Of a stretch of 13,201 nucleotides of DNA, positions 1 to 7,423 are shown in pieces; positions within the stretch are counted from its first letter, which is position 1, and each line of letters begins with the position of its first letter. Position numbers and translations under genes: made by a program. The DNA comes from an uncultured Colwellia sp. (lineage in GTDB: Bacteria > Pseudomonadota > Gammaproteobacteria > Enterobacterales > Alteromonadaceae): NCBI GenBank assembly GCA_913020705.1, contig CAJWBY010000137.1, forward strand, positions 1 through 13,201, in the 5' to 3' direction. The notes under the pieces are model-generated. The model was not told the DNA's origin and made no database searches. It was given only the letters and a program-made list of their open reading frames with translations.

Positions 1-495
1 ACTATTGACTTAATAGACAAGCAACGTGCTGAAATGGCTATGCTTAATGAAGTAATTGCTCAGGTTGATTTCAAATACCGTTTAAATCAGCGTGAAAATC
101 GATTGATGAGAGCTAATCAAAAATTTGTCACCATAGGTGAAAATGCTGAAGCAGAACCTGCTTATATCGCTGAAATTGAACTTGATCTGCTTTGGTCTAA
201 TATGCCATTATTTTTTGCAGATTATGGCTTCGAAATAACAGATTTAAATGAAAGTAAAAAAATCTACTTTGTAGAATTTGTTAAACCTGATAACAGCTTA
301 TGGTCAGTTATTTGGGGAGATGATGTGCCTGTTATTGATGTAGATGAAGCTAAGTATCAATTTGTTCTTGCTGATAAAGAAGGCAAAACATCGATAAGCA
401 TTTATGATTTTGAAGGTAATGTCTTGCCTGTTGAAACATTAGAACGTATTTTCCCAGTGATGGAAGCTGGATTATCTTTCAGAGATGCTTTGTAA
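1..495 (+). CDS. bamC: Outer membrane protein assembly factor BamC, C-terminal part (5' end outside window)
   Basis: The reading frame is open from base 1 to the TAA at 493-495, giving 164 visible residues; the lipoprotein signal and N-terminal domain lie upstream of the window. BamC is a lipoprotein subunit of the BAM complex, which inserts beta-barrel proteins into the outer membrane. The visible part fits the C-terminal helix-grip domain: a strand-helix unit near IAEIELDLLWSNMPLFFADY, a hydrophobic strand (KKIYFVEFV), and a final strand-turn-helix in which SISIYDFEGN and IFPVMEAGL match the pattern of the E. coli BamC end (LQFIDPKGH ... VAVFQAAL). An ATG at 34 is only an internal methionine. 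The location near dapE agrees with the dapA-bamC neighbourhood of gammaproteobacteria. The call rests on remembered family similarity. The protein is divergent, as BamC generally is. Confidence 0.78.
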   Translation, partial: TIDLIDKQRAEMAMLNEVIAQVDFKYRLNQRENRLMRANQKFVTIGENAEAEPAYIAEIELDLLWSNMPLFFADYGFEITDLNESKKIYFVEFVKPDNSLWSVIWGDDVPVIDVDEAKYQFVLADKEGKTSISIYDFEGNVLPVETLERIFPVMEAGLSFRDAL

Positions 496-533
496 TATAA
501 CTTAACATTACTCAATGTAAGCTCGTTGAATTG

Positions 534-566
534 AAAACGCCGTTAAATTTATTTTAACGGCGTTTT
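534..566. terminator. Bidirectional intrinsic terminator between bamC and the convergent dapE operon
   Basis: This is a perfect 14-bp inverted repeat, AAAACGCCGTTAAA (534-547) and TTTAACGGCGTTTT (553-566), around a TTTAT loop. The stem has a G+C core and ends in an A-run on one side and a T-run on the other, so it can work in both directions. It lies 38 bases after the bamC stop codon and 56 bases beyond the last minus-strand gene. Confidence 0.92.
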
Positions 567-622
567 AGTTTTAATAATCAAAATTTATTAACTTACGATG
601 TCTGAAAGACAGAGGTAAACTT

Positions 623-898
623 CTACTTCACTTTAGTATTATTATTTATCATTGTTTGTTTTTCTATTTCATCAATTTCAATATTTATATCACTTTTTTC
701 TTTTAATTCAATAGGATCATTTGACACTATTGTTGGCATTTTATGGTCTTTTTTATTACTACGTGGAAGAGTTTCTTGTAAATCATTTAAACTTTTTTTT
801 CTTAATGGCGTTTTAGCATTCTTTTGAACTAGGCTAAAATTGCCAATAACTAAACCTAAAGCGGCGATACAAATAATGATTATTATGCCGTTATCCAT
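623..898 (-). CDS. Small single-pass membrane protein, DUF2897-like
   Basis: The product is 91 residues. An N-terminal hydrophobic segment (about residues 4-21, GIIIIICIAALGLVIGNFSL) is followed by a basic stretch (KNAKTPLRKK) and a polar, charged tail, so it is probably anchored in the inner membrane with a cytoplasmic tail. The short N-terminal anchor with a basic follow-up resembles the uncharacterised DUF2897 proteins of Vibrio and Shewanella; this is a memory-based match and no function is known. An upstream in-frame ATG at 916-914 would add six residues. I prefer the ATG at 898-896 because GGGGGA lies seven bases before it (906-911), and because this start overlaps the TAA of the upstream peptidase gene (ATGGATAA), the usual form of translational coupling. 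It is the last gene of the operon. Confidence 0.7.
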   Translation of the reverse strand: MDNGIIIIICIAALGLVIGNFSLVQKNAKTPLRKKSLNDLQETLPRSNKKDHKMPTIVSNDPIELKEKSDINIEIDEIEKQTMINNNTKVK

Positions 899-1595
899 AG
901 TTAATTCCCCCAACATTTTGAATATAATCTCGATAGATATTTGACAATTCTTGATTTATTTTACTTTTACCTAATATTTCAGTATTTGACAGAGCTGATT
1001 GTATACACTCTATTGTCAAAACTTCCTCTGCATATTTTGCTATTGGCCAATATGACAAGTGCCAAGGTTCTTTTGCAACACCACCTCGAAATTGATCATA
1101 TGGAAAATAAAAATCAAAGCGACTGGCATTTTTAGATAACCATTGGTGCAATGTATAAAAAGGCCCATTTTCATCAAATTCCCAAGGCTCTAACTTTAAT
1201 TGTTGGTTATCGGGTAACAAATTTTGAGCATATACATCAATGTCTGACCCCCAATGATGTCGGCTTGCCCCAGGAAGTGCTGAAAAATATAAGATAGACT
1301 GCACAATTTCTTGTTCAGTCATTGTATTAATATCAAGTATTTCACCTTGTTGGTTTTTAATAGCGAGTTGACCTGAAAATTTTCTATTCCAAATAGTTAA
1401 TTGACGATCGAACCCTCTATAACCACTTGCAATTTTTAGATCAAAACCTGCCAGTTTTGCTTCCTCTGACATTGCTTCCCATGCTGGTAAAGCTTGTTGA
1501 TGAATACCTGTGCGATCATCTAACCAAATGAGATGACTCTCATCATGTCCAGTTATTTGTTGATGGCTTAAAATATCATTTAATATTCTAGTCAT
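891..1595 (-). CDS. M15-family (VanY/LdcB-like) zinc D-Ala-D-Ala / L,D-carboxypeptidase
   Basis: The product is 234 residues with the LAS-type metallopeptidase signature: SGYR at 57-60, the SRHHWGSDID motif giving zinc ligands H113 and D120, and KEPWHL giving catalytic E176 and zinc ligand H179. Known members remove the terminal D-alanine from peptidoglycan stem peptides or precursors. Whether this one acts on penta- or tetrapeptides cannot be read from the sequence. There is no signal peptide or N-terminal membrane segment, so it either acts in the cytoplasm on recycled or precursor peptides or is exported in another way. Its ATG shares one base with the dapE stop codon (TAATG at 1593-1597), and it overlaps the next gene by eight bases. 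Sitting beside the diaminopimelate gene dapE, it makes a cell-wall theme for the operon. Confidence 0.88.
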   Translation of the reverse strand: MTRILNDILSHQQITGHDESHLIWLDDRTGIHQQALPAWEAMSEEAKLAGFDLKIASGYRGFDRQLTIWNRKFSGQLAIKNQQGEILDINTMTEQEIVQSILYFSALPGASRHHWGSDIDVYAQNLLPDNQQLKLEPWEFDENGPFYTLHQWLSKNASRFDFYFPYDQFRGGVAKEPWHLSYWPIAKYAEEVLTIECIQSALSNTEILGKSKINQELSNIYRDYIQNVGGINYG

Positions 1596-2764
1596 TATTC
1601 TTTGGTAGTCGCTACAAGGTCAGTTAATGCATTAACGAGTGTATGATAATAAATATCGACTAATGAAATTAAATCATCACAGTTAACACTTTCATTTACC
1701 TGATGGATAGTTGCGTTACATGGTCCAAGTTCAATCACTTGAGCACCCGTTGGTGCGATAAATCTACCATCAGATGTGCCACCAGAAGTTGAAAGCTCAG
1801 TATCAATGTTAGTAACTGTTTTTATCGCTTTTACAGCTGAATCAAGCAAAGTTCCTGGTTCAGTAATAAATGGCTTTCCGTTAAATGTCCATTTAATCTC
1901 ATATTCTAAGTGATGCCCGGTGAGGACAGCATCAATTTTATCTATAATATTCTGAAAATTAAGTTCTGTACTAAAGCGTAAATTAAACCAAGCGGTTAAA
2001 TGTCCTGGTACAACATTCGTTGCGCCAGTTCCTGATTCTATATTTGATAATTGAAAACTAGTTTCTGGAAAATATTCGTTACCGTTATCCCAATGCAATT
2101 GACTAAGTTCAGCTAGAGCAGGCATTGCAAGATGAATAGGGTTTTTTACATGGTCAGGGTACGCAACATGACCTTGCTTACCGTGTATGGTTAATTCACC
2201 CGATATTGAACCTCTACGCCCATTTTTAACGACATCTCCAACTTTGTGTGAACTAGTTGGCTCGCCAACAATACAATAGTCTATTTTTTCATTACGTGCT
2301 TCAAGTGTGTCGACAACACGTGTTGTGCCATTAATAAATGGACCTTCTTCATCACTTGTAATGAGATAGGCAATTGAACCTTGATGATCTGGGTGATCTT
2401 TTACGAAACGCTCTGTTGCGATAATCATCGCGGCTAAACTGCCTTTCATATCAGAGGCGCCACGACCAAATAACATGCCATCAATAATCGTTGGCTCAAA
2501 AGGTGGAGTATGCCAAAGTTCTAAATTTCCAGCAGGAACAACATCTGTATGACCCGCAAAGCAAAACACAGGATGGGTTGTACCGCGTCTAGACCACAGA
2601 TTTGTGGTATCTTCAAAGATCATGGTTTCGTTGTTAAAATTCAAATCGGCTAAACGTTTTGCCATCATTATTTGACAACCAAAATCTTCAGGCGTTACCG
2701 AAGGGCGCGCGATTAAATCTTTTGTTAATTTGATAACGTCATGTTCTGGTTTTATATTATTCAT
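1595..2764 (-). CDS. dapE: Succinyl-diaminopimelate desuccinylase
   Basis: The product is 389 residues (E. coli DapE is 375). It hydrolyses N-succinyl-LL-2,6-diaminopimelate to LL-diaminopimelate and succinate in the lysine and peptidoglycan precursor pathway. It is a dinuclear zinc M20 peptidase. Visible elements in order: FAGHTDVVP (zinc ligand H72, D74), GRGASDMKG (bridging D105), SDEE with catalytic E139 and zinc ligand E140, VGEP (E168), the [11 protein letters not shown] and [11 protein letters not shown] substrate-lid region around 176-203, [11 protein letters not shown], and NATIHQVNE with zinc ligand H354. All expected ligands are present. The ATG overlaps the yffB stop as ATGA (2761-2764), and the stop overlaps the M15 peptidase start, so translation is probably coupled on both sides. 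The yffB-dapE pair is also found in E. coli. Confidence 0.97.
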   Translation of the reverse strand: MNNIKPEHDVIKLTKDLIARPSVTPEDFGCQIMMAKRLADLNFNNETMIFEDTTNLWSRRGTTHPVFCFAGHTDVVPAGNLELWHTPPFEPTIIDGMLFGRGASDMKGSLAAMIIATERFVKDHPDHQGSIAYLITSDEEGPFINGTTRVVDTLEARNEKIDYCIVGEPTSSHKVGDVVKNGRRGSISGELTIHGKQGHVAYPDHVKNPIHLAMPALAELSQLHWDNGNEYFPETSFQLSNIESGTGATNVVPGHLTAWFNLRFSTELNFQNIIDKIDAVLTGHHLEYEIKWTFNGKPFITEPGTLLDSAVKAIKTVTNIDTELSTSGGTSDGRFIAPTGAQVIELGPCNATIHQVNESVNCDDLISLVDIYYHTLVNALTDLVATTKE

Positions 2765-3108
2765 GATAAAAATAGCTCTTGATATAGTGGTTCTTTAAAT
2801 CCAACTTGAAAGCTATTATTGTGATCAGCTAATGGCCTTTTTAGTAACGTAGGTTGTGCTAAAACTGCATGAAATACAACTTCGTCAGTTAAATTATCTT
2901 TTATTTCATCAGGTAAATTTCTAAATGTCGTACTGCGTTTATTAAGTAAAACATCCCATGAGCTTTTTTTGACAAACTCAGTCAGTAACTCTGCTGTTAA
3001 AGCTTGCTTCTTAAAGTCAAAAAAAGTGTATTCAATGTCTTGTTTATCAAGCCATTTTGTAGCTTTTTTTACTGTGTCACAATTTTTTATGCCGTAAATA
3101 GTCGTCAT
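2761..3108 (-). CDS. yffB: ArsC/Spx-family thioredoxin-fold protein YffB
   Basis: The product is 115 residues with the start [16 protein letters not shown], very close to E. coli YffB, and later the conserved [12 protein letters not shown] and KRPL elements. C10 is the only cysteine, in the place of the arsenate reductase catalytic cysteine. The family is related to ArsC and Spx, but arsenate reduction has not been firmly shown for YffB; a glutathione- or thiol-linked role has been suggested. An AGGA lies six bases before the ATG at 3106-3108. The gene is next to dapE with a 4-base overlap, as in enterobacteria, which supports the ortholog call. Its functional link to diaminopimelate synthesis is unknown. 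Confidence 0.9.
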   Translation of the reverse strand: MTTIYGIKNCDTVKKATKWLDKQDIEYTFFDFKKQALTAELLTEFVKKSSWDVLLNKRSTTFRNLPDEIKDNLTDEVVFHAVLAQPTLLKRPLADHNNSFQVGFKEPLYQELFLS

Positions 3109-3122
3109 TAAAGATCCTAGAA

Positions 3123-3503
3123 CTAAATTATTTGGTAATCATTTGATATCAATGCGGCTGTTGCCAGTGATACATTTTTAGATTTAACTAAAATATAATC
3201 TGTATCAAATGTTGATATTGCAAAAATGCTGATTTTTTCGTCAGCTAATATTGTTGATATTTTTGATAAAATACCGGTTAGAGTGAAGTCAAGTGGTCCA
3301 ACAACTTCAAGCGCCTGCCAATCTTTTTCTACTTCATCACTAAGAATATTTACTGATTGAGGTAATACTATTGAAGTTTCTTCATAGGTTTTGGCAATAA
3401 AAAATATAGGTGCGTCAAATACAGCTTTTGGAATATCGATATCGATGGCTAAACTATGAATTGCAAAAGTTTCTTCGAGTAATTTGAGGGTAAGTGTACT
3501 CAT
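3123..3503 (-). CDS. ACT-domain protein (CASTOR/ACT_7-like), possible amino-acid sensor
   Basis: The product is 126 residues. The C-terminal half (about 63-126) is a typical ACT fold of the kind fused to or related to aspartokinases: EVVGPLDFTLTGILSKIS, then a helix and ISIFAISTFDTDYILV. The N-terminal half (1-60) looks like a degenerate first ACT-like repeat (LLEETFAIHSL ... PIFFIAKTYEETSIVL). Such short stand-alone ACT proteins are common and mostly uncharacterised; ACT domains usually bind small ligands such as amino acids. It is the first gene of the dapE operon, with 14 bases between its stop codon and the yffB start. A sensor for lysine or another aspartate-family amino acid would make sense there, but that is inference. 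Its ribosome binding site lies in an inverted repeat at 3508-3533. Confidence 0.82.
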   Translation of the reverse strand: MSTLTLKLLEETFAIHSLAIDIDIPKAVFDAPIFFIAKTYEETSIVLPQSVNILSDEVEKDWQALEVVGPLDFTLTGILSKISTILADEKISIFAISTFDTDYILVKSKNVSLATAALISNDYQII

Positions 3504-3507
3504 TGCA

Positions 3508-3533
3508 AGTTACCATTTATGAAAAAGGTAACT
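3508..3533 (-). promoter_or_regulatory. Inverted repeat covering the ribosome binding site of the ACT-domain gene
   Basis: AGTTACC (3508-3514) and GGTAACT (3527-3533) form a perfect 7-bp inverted repeat with a 12-base spacer. On the minus-strand message the second arm (GGTAACT) is the only Shine-Dalgarno-like stretch before the ATG at 3503-3501 and would be paired if the hairpin forms. It could be an RNA switch that masks the start or a DNA operator; the sequence does not decide between them. Confidence 0.45.
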
Positions 3534-3597
3534 ATAGCGTTTACTGACTAATTATTAAAGTAAGGATCATTATGAAGATAGAAATAAAGTGTTAATT

Positions 3598-3625
3598 ATT
3601 ATATGTTTCCTTTTAGTTTGTTCAA
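3598..3625 (-). promoter_or_regulatory. Likely sigma-70 promoter of the ACT-yffB-dapE-M15-DUF2897 operon
   Basis: On the minus strand, TTGAAC (3620-3625, 4 of 6 consensus bases), a 16-base spacer and a perfect TATAAT (3598-3603) form a good -35/-10 pair. Transcription would start near 3591 and give a leader of about 88 bases that includes the inverted repeat at 3508-3533. A second, weaker candidate is TATAGT at about 3531-3536. Confidence 0.5.
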
Positions 3626-3768
3626 CGTGTTTCAGTTAAGTACTTTATAATTTTAATACATGTTTATATGAAAAGTTAGCGACTAATTATAAAAAGCATG
3701 TTAACTACTAAAAGATCACTGTGTTCTAAGTGGTTAACCTCTAAAATAATAAAGAAAACTTATTAATG

Positions 3769-3803
3769 ATATCCACAAAAACTGTGGGTATGGTTGTGGG
3801 TAA
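3769..3803. promoter_or_regulatory. Cluster of three DnaA-box-like motifs
   Basis: ATATCCACA (3769-3777), TGTGGGTAT (3783-3791, reverse ATACCCACA) and TGTGGGTAA (3795-3803, reverse TTACCCACA) each differ by one or two bases from the E. coli DnaA box TTATCCACA. Three near-matches in 35 bases of A+T-rich spacer are suggestive. The first two also make a small hairpin (CCACA/TGTGG), so an RNA or protein site unrelated to DnaA is possible. Confidence 0.3.
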
Positions 3804-3990
3804 CTATTGAATGACTTTTTATGGTATTGTTTTATAAAGAAAAAATCGCGCTGGTTGTTTTTTGACTAGCAAGTAAATACTGCTGAACTTATTAACAACC
3901 ATCAAAACAATCAACTGTATATTAAATCAGTGCCAACATAGTAAAAACATAAGCTAAAAAGTTAATAAACTCATCATTTAGCTGAGTAAA

Positions 3991-6114
3991 CTATGCTTTT
4001 ACTTGAATTGCGGTCAAGGCAATTGTATACACAATATCATCAACTAATGCACCACGTGATAGATCATTTACAGGTTTTCTCATCCCTTGTAACATAGGTC
4101 CAATACTGACTAAATCTGCTGAACGTTGAACTGCTTTATAAGTTGTGTTTCCAGTATTAAGGTCTGGGAAAATAAAGACATTAGCTTTACCTGCTACTGG
4201 ACTGTTTGGGGCTTTTTTCTTCGCGACACTTTCCATTATTGCAGCATCATATTGTAGCGGACCATCAATAATAAGGTCAGGTCGTTTCGCTTGGGCTAAC
4301 TTTGTGGCTTTTGCCACTTTCTCTACATCTGCACCAAACCCTGAACTACCTGTGCTATAGCTTATCATGGCTATTTTAGGATCAATGCCAAATTTTATTG
4401 CTGAATCAGCTGACTGTATCGCAATATCAGATAACTGCTCTGCAGTAGGCTCTGGATTGATAGCACAATCACCGTAAACAAGTACTTGTTCGGGCAATAA
4501 CATAAAAAATATTGATGAAACTAAAGCACTACCTTCTGCGGTTTTAATCAGTTGCAGGGCGGGGCGAATAGTATTAGCTGTTGTATTGACCGCGCCAGAG
4601 ACTAATCCATCTACTTGTCCTAGTTGCAGCATCATAGTCGCTAGAACAACGTTATCTTTTAATTCTTGTTTTGCAACTACTTCAGTTAATCCCTTATTCT
4701 TTCTCAACTCAACTAAGGGTTTTATGTAGTTATCACGAATTAATACAGGATCAGTAATCAATAAACTATCGGGTAAATTAATCCCTTGTTGCTCTGCAAT
4801 ACGTAAAATACTTTTTTTATCACCAAGTAGCTGACAGCGAGCAATGCCACGTTCAACACAAATTGCTGCAGCTTTGATTGTTCTTATATCATTACCTTCA
4901 GGCAGAATAATTAGCTTATTGGCAGAGCGTGCGAGCTCAGTTATTTTGTGTCTAAAGGCTGGAGGAGACATCTGATTAGTTTGACTTACATTCTCTGAAA
5001 GTTCCTGCAACCAATGCGTAGATAAATTTTCAGCAACATATTCTTTTACTTTGTCATGGCGTTGAATGTCATCGTAAGGGGTTTCTGGGTTGTAGTTCAT
5101 TAAATGACGAGAGGTTTGCCAAGTATCCCAAGGAACAGATAGCACAGGAAGCCCTGCATCTAAAGCTTGTTGACATAATGAGATGACTTGTTCGTTTGGC
5201 TTGTAACCATTAGTTAATAACAATGCACCTACTTTTGTACCATTTAATGCAGATAAGCAAGTTGCTATAATAATATCTGTTCTATCACCAGGAGTAACAA
5301 TTAAACGGCTAGGTTGCAGATGACTCATTAAGTTACCGACACTACGCGCACAAAAACTGATACTACGGATCCTACGGTGAGTCATATCTCCTTGATTTAA
5401 AACTTCTGCATTTAGATAGTTACAAATATCTATGACGCGAGGGGCAATTAAATCCATTTCCCAGAAAATCGTACCTAATAAGTCAAAATGACGATTTTTA
5501 AATATAGATAAATTAATGAAAGGAGTTATATCAAAGTCACTGTTAAATTCATTTTCGCGAGGTAGTAAGCCATATTCATCTTTGTCAGGGCTGTTAATTT
5601 TATTGATAATACAGCCAATTAAGCGTTTGTTTTTTATTCCGCCGAAGGTCTCAGCGCTGACTTCTAAACGATCTTCAAATTCTTCTGCGCTGTCATTGTC
5701 AGGAGCTGCTACCAGTACAATATCAGCAGTAAGTGCTTGTGAAACATCTCTATTTATTCTTCCTGCATAGGGTTGGCGAGTCGTCGGAATAAGTCCTTCA
5801 ATAATAACCACGTCATGATTTTTTTCAAAATCATTAAATGCACCCACAATCTTTTCTAAAACAATATCATGTTTACCGTCACCTATTTGTTGCTCAACAT
5901 AAGTTAGCGATATAGAAGTCTTAGAGGTTTCCGCCTGCGGTATGATCTTTTTTTCTTTAGATCTATGAGTTAACAAATTACGTGATGGCTGGCTGATGGG
6001 TTTAAAGTGACCAACATTAATGCCTTTTTGTAGGCAAGCATGCATTAAACCTTGTGCCACACTGGTAAGCCCTACGCCAAAACCTACTGGAAGCAACATT
6101 ATTCTATGTGCCAT
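3991..6114 (-). CDS. pta: Phosphate acetyltransferase, long form
   Basis: The product is 707 residues, close to the 714 of E. coli Pta. It interconverts acetyl-CoA plus phosphate with acetyl phosphate plus CoA, and with AckA forms the acetate overflow and assimilation pathway in the cytoplasm. Domains in order: an N-terminal BioD/CobQ-like P-loop-type domain with a degenerate loop (PVGFGVGLTS, 9-18), a middle DRTGG domain (about 215-330, including VTPGDRTDIIIA), and the catalytic PTA_PTB domain (about 385-705) with ILPEGNDIRTIKAA, VSGAVNTTANTIRPALQ, YGDCAINPEPTAEQL, SYSTGSSGFG, DGPLQYDAA and PDLNTGNTTYKAVQR. It starts four bases after the ackA stop, with AAGG about nine bases upstream inside the ackA end, so the two are cotranscribed and probably coupled. 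Acetyl phosphate made here could also phosphorylate response regulators such as RstA; that is general knowledge, not shown here. Confidence 0.97.
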   Translation of the reverse strand: MAHRIMLLPVGFGVGLTSVAQGLMHACLQKGINVGHFKPISQPSRNLLTHRSKEKKIIPQAETSKTSISLTYVEQQIGDGKHDIVLEKIVGAFNDFEKNHDVVIIEGLIPTTRQPYAGRINRDVSQALTADIVLVAAPDNDSAEEFEDRLEVSAETFGGIKNKRLIGCIINKINSPDKDEYGLLPRENEFNSDFDITPFINLSIFKNRHFDLLGTIFWEMDLIAPRVIDICNYLNAEVLNQGDMTHRRIRSISFCARSVGNLMSHLQPSRLIVTPGDRTDIIIATCLSALNGTKVGALLLTNGYKPNEQVISLCQQALDAGLPVLSVPWDTWQTSRHLMNYNPETPYDDIQRHDKVKEYVAENLSTHWLQELSENVSQTNQMSPPAFRHKITELARSANKLIILPEGNDIRTIKAAAICVERGIARCQLLGDKKSILRIAEQQGINLPDSLLITDPVLIRDNYIKPLVELRKNKGLTEVVAKQELKDNVVLATMMLQLGQVDGLVSGAVNTTANTIRPALQLIKTAEGSALVSSIFFMLLPEQVLVYGDCAINPEPTAEQLSDIAIQSADSAIKFGIDPKIAMISYSTGSSGFGADVEKVAKATKLAQAKRPDLIIDGPLQYDAAIMESVAKKKAPNSPVAGKANVFIFPDLNTGNTTYKAVQRSADLVSIGPMLQGMRKPVNDLSRGALVDDIVYTIALTAIQVKA

Positions 6115-6118
6115 GATG

Positions 6119-7333
6119 CTATACCTTACTTGAATTTATGTTTGATAAAAGTTGAGATGTTTGCTCTGCTATAACCCATTCTTCATTCGTTGGTATCACT
6201 AAAATATCACGAGAATTATCTGTGTTAATGTGGCCCGATTGTCCAAAGCGACATAATGCATTTTTCTCATTTGAAACATGAAAATTAAGAAGGCTAAGTT
6301 GATCAATAATACACTGACGAATGAGGTTAGAGTTTTCTCCAATTCCACCCGTGAATATTAAGGCATCAAGTGAAGTTAAACTGGCACTAAAAGAAGCAAT
6401 AGATTTTGCAATACGATAACAAAATACATCTAATGCAAGCTTTGCTCGAGGATTACTCTCCTTTAACCAAGCTTCCTCAATTTCACGACAATCATTACTT
6501 ATACCTGAAACACCGAGTAAACCACTTTCTTTATTTAATAAATGACTGACTCGTTCGGCCGTATAACCTAATTCATTGATTAAATGAAATATAATTCCAG
6601 GATCTAGGTCCCCACTTCGTGTTCCCATCATGACTCCTTCAAGCGGTGTAAAGCCAAGACTTGTATCCACACTTTTGCCATTTTTAATAGCCGATACACT
6701 GCAACCATTACCTAAATGCGCGCTAATGAAGCTACTTTCATTTAGTGGGGTATCAAGTATTTTAGCTGTTTCTCGTGCTACAAAATAATGGCTAGTGCCA
6801 TGAAAACCATATCGCCGAATACCGTGGTCTTTATAAAGTACATAAGGAATACCATAGATATAAGCTTTACTGGGCATTGTTTGATGAAAAGCTGTATCAA
6901 AAACAGCAACTTGAGGGATATCTAAAAAAACGGCTTCTGAAGCGTTGATACCTATTAGATTGGCAGGGTTGTGTAATGGTGCCAGTTTAGATAGGCCATC
7001 AATAGAGCTTTTTACGTCGTCATTGATTATCGTTGGCATACTATAGTTTTCACCGCCATGAACAACACGATGCCCTATGGCGAAAATTTGTAAGTTTAGT
7101 TCATGCTTTACTAATATTTCTACCAACTTTGCTATGGCTGTCTGATGATCAAATGGGCTTTGCAAAGTGGTTTGTGTTGTTTGAACTTGATATTTTATTT
7201 TTATACTTGCCTGTTCTGATAACAAGCGTTCTGCTAACCCTGACAATAATGTTTGACCATTTTCTGGTTTGATCAATGAAAATTTCAAGGAAGAACTACC
7301 GCAATTTAAAACTAAAATTAGATTTTTTTTCAT
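6119..7333 (-). CDS. ackA: Acetate kinase
   Basis: The product is 404 residues, the normal length. It converts acetyl phosphate plus ADP to acetate plus ATP, or the reverse. Conserved elements: VLNCGSSSLKF (N10), HRVVHGGE (R89), H121 in APLHNP, FDTAFHQTMP with catalytic D146, GFHGTSH with H178, HLGNGCS, PLEGVMMGTRSGDLDPG with R239, FTGGIGENS (327-335), and the C-terminal PTNEE with the metal-binding glutamate. It is the first gene of ackA-pta and is divergent from yfbV, the same arrangement as in E. coli. No good Shine-Dalgarno precedes the ATG at 7331-7333; the leader is A+T-rich. The promoter carries an FNR-like box, so higher expression under low oxygen is plausible. Confidence 0.98.
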   Translation of the reverse strand: MKKNLILVLNCGSSSLKFSLIKPENGQTLLSGLAERLLSEQASIKIKYQVQTTQTTLQSPFDHQTAIAKLVEILVKHELNLQIFAIGHRVVHGGENYSMPTIINDDVKSSIDGLSKLAPLHNPANLIGINASEAVFLDIPQVAVFDTAFHQTMPSKAYIYGIPYVLYKDHGIRRYGFHGTSHYFVARETAKILDTPLNESSFISAHLGNGCSVSAIKNGKSVDTSLGFTPLEGVMMGTRSGDLDPGIIFHLINELGYTAERVSHLLNKESGLLGVSGISNDCREIEEAWLKESNPRAKLALDVFCYRIAKSIASFSASLTSLDALIFTGGIGENSNLIRQCIIDQLSLLNFHVSNEKNALCRFGQSGHINTDNSRDILVIPTNEEWVIAEQTSQLLSNINSSKV

Positions 7334-7395
7334 AGCATTATTAAATATTCATTTAAAAGAAGTTAATTGCTTTATTACAATACGTTATTTGGAAG

Positions 7396-7401
7396 ATTAT
7401 A
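7396..7401 (-). promoter_or_regulatory. -10 element of the ackA-pta promoter
   Basis: The minus strand reads TATAAT, a perfect -10, 63 bases before the ackA ATG. At the normal spacing there is no recognisable -35 hexamer (ATATTC at 17 bases), which is typical of activator-dependent promoters. The predicted start of transcription is near 7389. Confidence 0.55.
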
Positions 7402-7423
7402 GACCAAATTTAATGTCTGAATA

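Larger units (their letters stand above)
3504..3990. other. 487-base gene-free region between pta and the dapE operon
   Basis: No convincing gene was found: the open frames are under 30 codons and lack good ribosome binding sites, except for a 7-codon frame at 3572-3595. The stretch is very A+T-rich. It holds the operon promoter and inverted repeat described separately, a cluster of DnaA-box-like motifs at 3769-3803, and a repeated GACTAATTAT (3546-3555 and 3681-3690). It also has a weak structured stretch near 3853-3912, where GGTTGTT (3853-3859) can pair with AACAACC (3894-3900). No clear rho-independent terminator for pta is visible. A small RNA could be encoded here, but nothing identifies one. 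Confidence 0.6.

Noticed and set aside
599..611. Small hairpin TGTCT-GAA-AGACA after the DUF2897-like gene
   Set aside because: It has only five base pairs and no T-run; the strong terminator at 534-566 explains transcript ends here.
899..916. Upstream ATG for the DUF2897-like gene
   Set aside because: The ATG at 898-896 has GGGGGA at good spacing and fits the family N-terminus; the upstream one has neither.
3504..3591. Lysine riboswitch before the dapE operon
   Set aside because: The predicted leader of about 88 bases is too short for a lysine riboswitch, and no matching multi-stem structure or terminator is visible; only the 7-bp inverted repeat is present.
3572..3595. Seven-codon frame MKIEIKC with an AAGGA six bases upstream on the plus strand
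   Set aside because: The ribosome binding site looks good, but so short a frame in A+T-rich DNA is likely to occur by chance and no promoter or following gene supports it as a leader peptide.
3837..3912. Rho-independent terminator for pta
   Set aside because: GGTTGTT/AACAACC can pair, but the loop is long and the T-run on the minus strand is separated from the stem by several bases, so it does not look like a normal terminator.
3991..7333. Open frames on the plus strand opposite pta and ackA
   Set aside because: They lack ribosome binding sites and recognisable domains and are explained by the codon pattern of the strongly conserved minus-strand genes.
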